A DNA stretch of 9,563 nt from Actinomycetes bacterium (lineage in GTDB: Bacteria > Actinomycetota > Coriobacteriia > Coriobacteriales > Eggerthellaceae). Below are positions 6,936 through 9,563 of the stretch, piece by piece; the stretch's first letter is position 1; the number at the start of each line of letters is the position of its first letter. The stretch is taken from the NCBI GenBank assembly GCA_023395755.1, contig JAEWYG010000212.1, forward strand, positions 1-9,563. Reading direction: 5' to 3'. The position numbers and the translations under genes are program-made. Below the pieces are notes generated by a model, which worked only from the letters and a program-made list of their open reading frames with translations, searched no databases and was not told the origin of the DNA.

Positions 6936-7547
6936 ATGCCTCGGCCAACGATAGGCGTCCTTGCGGTGCAGGGGGCGTTTGTGGAGCATGAGAGAAGACT
7001 TGAGGAGCTGGGCGCATTGTGTGTCGAGCTTCGGCAGGCCTCGGACTTAGCGCAACACCTAGACGGATTGGTGCTCCCTGGTGGTGAAAGCACCGCTCAG
7101 AGCAGAATTATCGGTGACTTGGGAATGAGGATGCCTCTCATTAGCCTGATAAAAGAGAATATTCCGGTGCTGGCTACCTGTGCGGGATTGGTTCTTCTTG
7201 CGGAAAAAATTGTTGGATTTGGTGACCTTCGAAGCGAGGCATTAGCGAATAGGCTTGCTGTTTCGGGTCTTGAGACCATGCCTATTTCTGTATGTAGAAA
7301 CGCATATGGCCGGCAGCTGGGAAGCTTTAACGCAAGGGCTGAATTCAAGGGAATTGGCGAGGTACCCATGACGTTTATCCGGGCTCCTTACGTTACTTAT
7401 GCGGGAGAAGGCGTTGATGTGCTTGCGGAAGTGAACGAGAAAGCGGTTGCGGTTCGCTATGGCAATCAACTTGCCACGTCCTTTCATCCTGAACTTGATA
7501 GCGACCCATCCATTCATTCTTTGTTTTTGGATAGTTGCGTCGCCTAG
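6936..7547 (+). CDS. pdxT: Pyridoxal 5'-phosphate synthase, glutaminase subunit PdxT
   Basis: This 203-residue class I glutamine amidotransferase hydrolyses glutamine and passes ammonia to PdxS. The triad is visible: Cys82 in ATCAGLVLLA (80-89), and His184 and Glu186 in TSFHPELDSD (181-190). The oxyanion loop is LPGGEST (47-53), and CRNAYGRQLGSF (120-131) is the family's RN-(S/A)-(F/Y)-GRQ motif. The residue before TCAG is Ala80 where the B. subtilis protein has Gly. Length is normal. The ATG directly follows the pdxS TAG with no gap, and GAGG (6925-6928, inside the pdxS end) lies seven bases upstream, so the two are one operon and probably translationally coupled, which suits equal subunit numbers in the complex. 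Confidence 0.97.
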   Translation: MPRPTIGVLAVQGAFVEHERRLEELGALCVELRQASDLAQHLDGLVLPGGESTAQSRIIGDLGMRMPLISLIKENIPVLATCAGLVLLAEKIVGFGDLRSEALANRLAVSGLETMPISVCRNAYGRQLGSFNARAEFKGIGEVPMTFIRAPYVTYAGEGVDVLAEVNEKAVAVRYGNQLATSFHPELDSDPSIHSLFLDSCVA

Positions 7548-7557
7548 TTAATCGATA

Positions 7558-7585
7558 GATAGTCCATACCTATCCTTTTCGCTTT
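7558..7585 (+). terminator. Weak hairpin with T-rich tail after pdxT
   Basis: GATAG (7558-7562) pairs with CTATC (7570-7574) around a 7-base loop, followed by CTTTTCGCTTT. The stem is short and A+T rich, so on its own it would be a poor terminator. It lies 10 bases past the pdxT stop. Confidence 0.25.
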
Positions 7586-7608
7586 ACGTGGTTGGATTCG
7601 ATTGAGTT

Positions 7609-7654
7609 GCGTGCGTTTTCTTTAAGGTTGCTAGGGATTAAAGCAAACGCACGC
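7609..7654. terminator. Strong hairpin between convergent pdxT and kinase genes
   Basis: GCGTGCGTTT (7609-7618) pairs with AAACGCACGC (7645-7654). After one mismatch, CTTTAA (7620-7625) pairs with TTAAAG (7638-7643), leaving a 12-base loop. This gives 16 pairs in a 46-base element centred in the 145-base gap between two convergent transcripts, the usual place for a shared terminator. Neither strand has a T run directly after the stem, so termination would need another factor or a different mechanism; the symmetry itself is certain. Confidence 0.45.
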
Positions 7655-7692
7655 TTGAGTGAAGGGGAGAGAAGTTTATGGATAAGGAAACG

Positions 7693-9005
7693 CTACGATA
7701 GTGTCGCAGAGAGTTCCGGATTGTTATCGATGGGTAAAACAATCTGGACGACGAAAGTGTCGCCTTCTTGCGAAAACCTCACCATCCCCTTGCATCGTTC
7801 GACAATATCGCTAACACTTTGGGTGCCGGTTCCCTTGCTTCCGTCGGCACGCAGTGGCGTCCCGTTTTCGAATTGCACAGCGTGTGACATAGTGTTTCGC
7901 ACTTCGATGGTCAGGCGATCGTATTCGTCAACTTCAGCAGAGATGCTGAGGTGTCCATCATTACCTCCCTCTTTTTCAACACGACATGCTTTCCAGGCAT
8001 TCTCAAGAATGTTTGAGAGCAGTGCTCCCAAGGTAGGATCGGGTAGGGGTAGTCTACGGGGAATAATGGCATGAACGGTTATATCGACACTCTCGGATAA
8101 ACAGCGCTGTTCGTACAGGTGAAAAATAGCATTGGCTGTTTGGTTTTCGCAAAAGGTGCGCAGTGCGTTTTCTTGTATGCCTCGCGTATGCTGTTCGAGA
8201 TATACCTGGGCTTCGTGTATGCTTCCCTGGCTTAGATACTCCAACACAATCGCATCATGGTGGCGCATGTCGTGGCGGCTCTGCTGGGCCAGGCGTATGT
8301 AATCTTGCGCGGCCACAAGCTCGGCATCAAGCATTGTCTGGTGCAGTTGAATGCGCACGTTTTCGTTGCGGAGTTCGTATTCTCGTGACAGAGTGCGCAG
8401 TGTGGAGAAAATGGTTGCGTAAATCAACACCATAACAAGGATGAGTAGCAGCAGAGGTTCAGCATTCTCGATGAGAGTTTGTTCTATGTTATCCCCATAT
8501 AAAAGATAGTATGAAAAATTAAGAAGCATGGCCAAGGTGAGTAAAAAAAGATGCTCCACCGTTCTGCTACCTGTCGATAAAGAGGGCGCAGAAAGCGCAA
8601 AAAGATAAAGATGAGTCCCAAGAGGATGGCGGCGCGGATAAGTATATTGCTCACCATCGGGAAGGGAAGTACGCGTGAAAGCAGGTAGCTTATTACCAAG
8701 GCGGCGCAGTACATGTTGAGAGCAGTTGTGTAGTTGAAGAGCCACTGCATGGGAGTATCGTGAAAAAAGGGCTTTGCTGCGATACCGATGAGGCAGAACA
8801 GCAGTGTGTCAAAGCGTGCAAGTCCGGTAAGATCGTTCTGGAGGTAGAAATAAACACTAGTGCTAATGTCTATCAGACAGATGATGGCTAAAAGGGTGCC
8901 TATGGCAGGTTTTCCGTATTTGGGGCGTGAAAGAGTGAATACGAGTAGTGCGGCAAGTAATCCCGAGCAAAGGGTGCGCACAATGCCGATAATCACGGTT
9001 TCCAT
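7693..9005 (-). pseudogene. GHKL sensor histidine kinase (Agr/Lyt type), frameshifted
   Basis: The gene lies in two overlapping frames that join at a run of seven A on the plus strand (8543-8549). Adding one base restores a 437-residue kinase. Its N-terminal ~200 residues carry about seven membrane helices (near 3-24, 34-54, 64-80, 87-109, 119-138, 150-171 and 183-203). A linker helix follows, then QSRHDMRHH with the likely phospho-acceptor His245, the N-box NILENAWKA (332-340, Asn332 and Asn336), and the G-box GSKGTGTQSV (389-398). The domains match AgrC-like kinases that sense extracellular signals and phosphorylate LytTR regulators. As written, translation from the ATG at 9005 stops at 8484 after 173 residues, within helix six, and the catalytic part has no well-placed start of its own. 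GGAG (9010-9013, complement) lies four bases before the start, and the start overlaps the regulator's end by 13 bases. Mutation, phase variation, programmed slippage or sequencing error are all possible. Confidence 0.85.
8543..8549 (-). other. Seven-base homopolymer at the kinase frame break
   Basis: On the coding strand the run is T7 in the codons ATC TTT TTT TAC. Reading one extra T (ATC TTT TTT TTA CTC) joins the membrane half directly to the continuing hydrophobic helix FFLLTLAMLLNF without losing a residue. This is where a one-base deletion, a -1 ribosomal shift or transcriptional slippage would act. Confidence 0.75.
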
Positions 9006-9563
9006 GGCGCTCCGCCTGAGGGAAAGATGCGATCGAAATAGCACTCTTTTAGTGCTTTGGCATTGGCGGGTGTTGCTGGTATGGTGGTTCCGTCCCTCAG
9101 TACAACTTGGCTATTTTCGATGGTGCGTACAGTGTTGATATTGACGATATATCCTTTGTAAGGTGAGAAAAATTGTCCAGGCGTTGCGTTTTCTAAAAGG
9201 GAACGTACTTCGCCGAGCGTTTGGCGGGCTTCGATACATTCACCCTTACTGGTATGGAGGTGCTGGGAGTGCGAAGAACTTTCGATATAAGTTATCTCCT
9301 CTGTATCGAGCGAGACGATGCTTCTCCCTCGTGCTTTGAGCGTGATGCGCTTAGCTTCCTTGCTTGCAATGCGACTGAGCGCCGTTTCTAGGGCTTCGTC
9401 GAATTCGTCTTGAGAAAAGGGTTTGACCAAATAATGAGCCGCTTTCAGCGTGAAAGCTTCGACGGCAAATTCATCGCTGCCGGTAAGAAACACGATCTCC
9501 GTTTTGTCTTTGCGTTGACGAACTTCGCGTGCGATGTCGGTTCCTAAAAGACCGGGCATGCAA
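8993..9563 (-). CDS. LytTR-family response regulator (N-terminus outside window)
   Basis: About 189 C-terminal residues are visible; the frame is open at the right edge, so the start and the phospho-acceptor Asp, expected two or three codons before MPG, lie outside. The receiver domain continues through MPGLLG, IVFLTGSDEFAVEAF (with the conserved Thr of the LTG segment) and HYLVKPFSQDEF (with the conserved Lys). From visible residue ~71 to 177 there is a LytTR DNA-binding domain: ITLKARG, DTEEITYIES, GQFFSPYKGYIVNINTV, LRDGTTIPA. Such proteins bind direct-repeat sites and activate transcription, usually of secreted-peptide, exoprotein or membrane functions. It is the first gene of the pair: its TGA at 8993-8995 overlaps the start of the kinase by 13 bases, so the two are one operon and likely translationally coupled. 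No peptide precursor or AgrB-like gene is visible in this window. Confidence 0.92.
   Translation of the reverse strand, partial: CMPGLLGTDIAREVRQRKDKTEIVFLTGSDEFAVEAFTLKAAHYLVKPFSQDEFDEALETALSRIASKEAKRITLKARGRSIVSLDTEEITYIESSSHSQHLHTSKGECIEARQTLGEVRSLLENATPGQFFSPYKGYIVNINTVRTIENSQVVLRDGTTIPATPANAKALKECYFDRIFPSGGAPWKP

Noticed and set aside
7592..8074. Forward 160-residue ORF over the kinase 3' end
   Set aside because: It is antisense to the conserved GHKL ATPase domain, and no start signal is present.

Overview
The window reads as a bacterial chromosome segment of moderate G+C. A DUF3516-type Ski2-like helicase is a family known mainly from Actinobacteria. Together with a glutaminase/synthase PLP pathway (PdxS/PdxT) and a GHKL kinase plus LytTR regulator pair, it suggests an actinobacterial genome, plausibly Coriobacteriia (Eggerthellaceae-like). 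The lineage is an inference from gene content; no rRNA or other marker is present.

Layout from left to right. (1) Positions 1-309 (+) hold the 3' end of a membrane protein, closed by a textbook intrinsic terminator at 336-372. (2) Positions 555-3182 (+) hold a large DExH helicase with a C-terminal DUF3516 region. (3) Positions 3420-4622 (+) hold an NADP-type isocitrate dehydrogenase of the eukaryote-like homodimeric class. (4) Positions 4623-4880 have no convincing gene but contain stacked inverted repeats between convergent genes. (5) Positions 4881-5816 (-) hold an A+T-rich gene for a membrane-anchored Mrr-type nuclease. (6) Positions 5817-6053 are a divergent intergenic region with several symmetric and repeated motifs. 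(7) Positions 6054-7547 (+) hold pdxS-pdxT, abutting with no gap. (8) Positions 7548-7692 are a convergent intergenic region with a strong hairpin. (9) Positions 7693-9563 (-) hold a two-component operon: a LytTR response regulator, cut by the right edge, overlaps the start of a seven-helix GHKL histidine kinase. The kinase reading frame is broken by one missing base at a run of seven A (plus strand, 8543-8549).

Functionally, pdxS and pdxT encode the two subunits of PLP synthase. The isocitrate dehydrogenase supplies 2-oxoglutarate and NADPH. The kinase and regulator form an Agr/Lyt-style membrane signalling pair. The nuclease looks like a horizontally acquired defence-type gene placed among core genes. 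The items most worth a second look are the kinase frameshift, the membrane-tethered nuclease, the stacked hairpins at 4682-4836, and the symmetric operator candidate over the presumed pdxS promoter. No CRISPR array, insertion sequence, tRNA or rRNA was seen.
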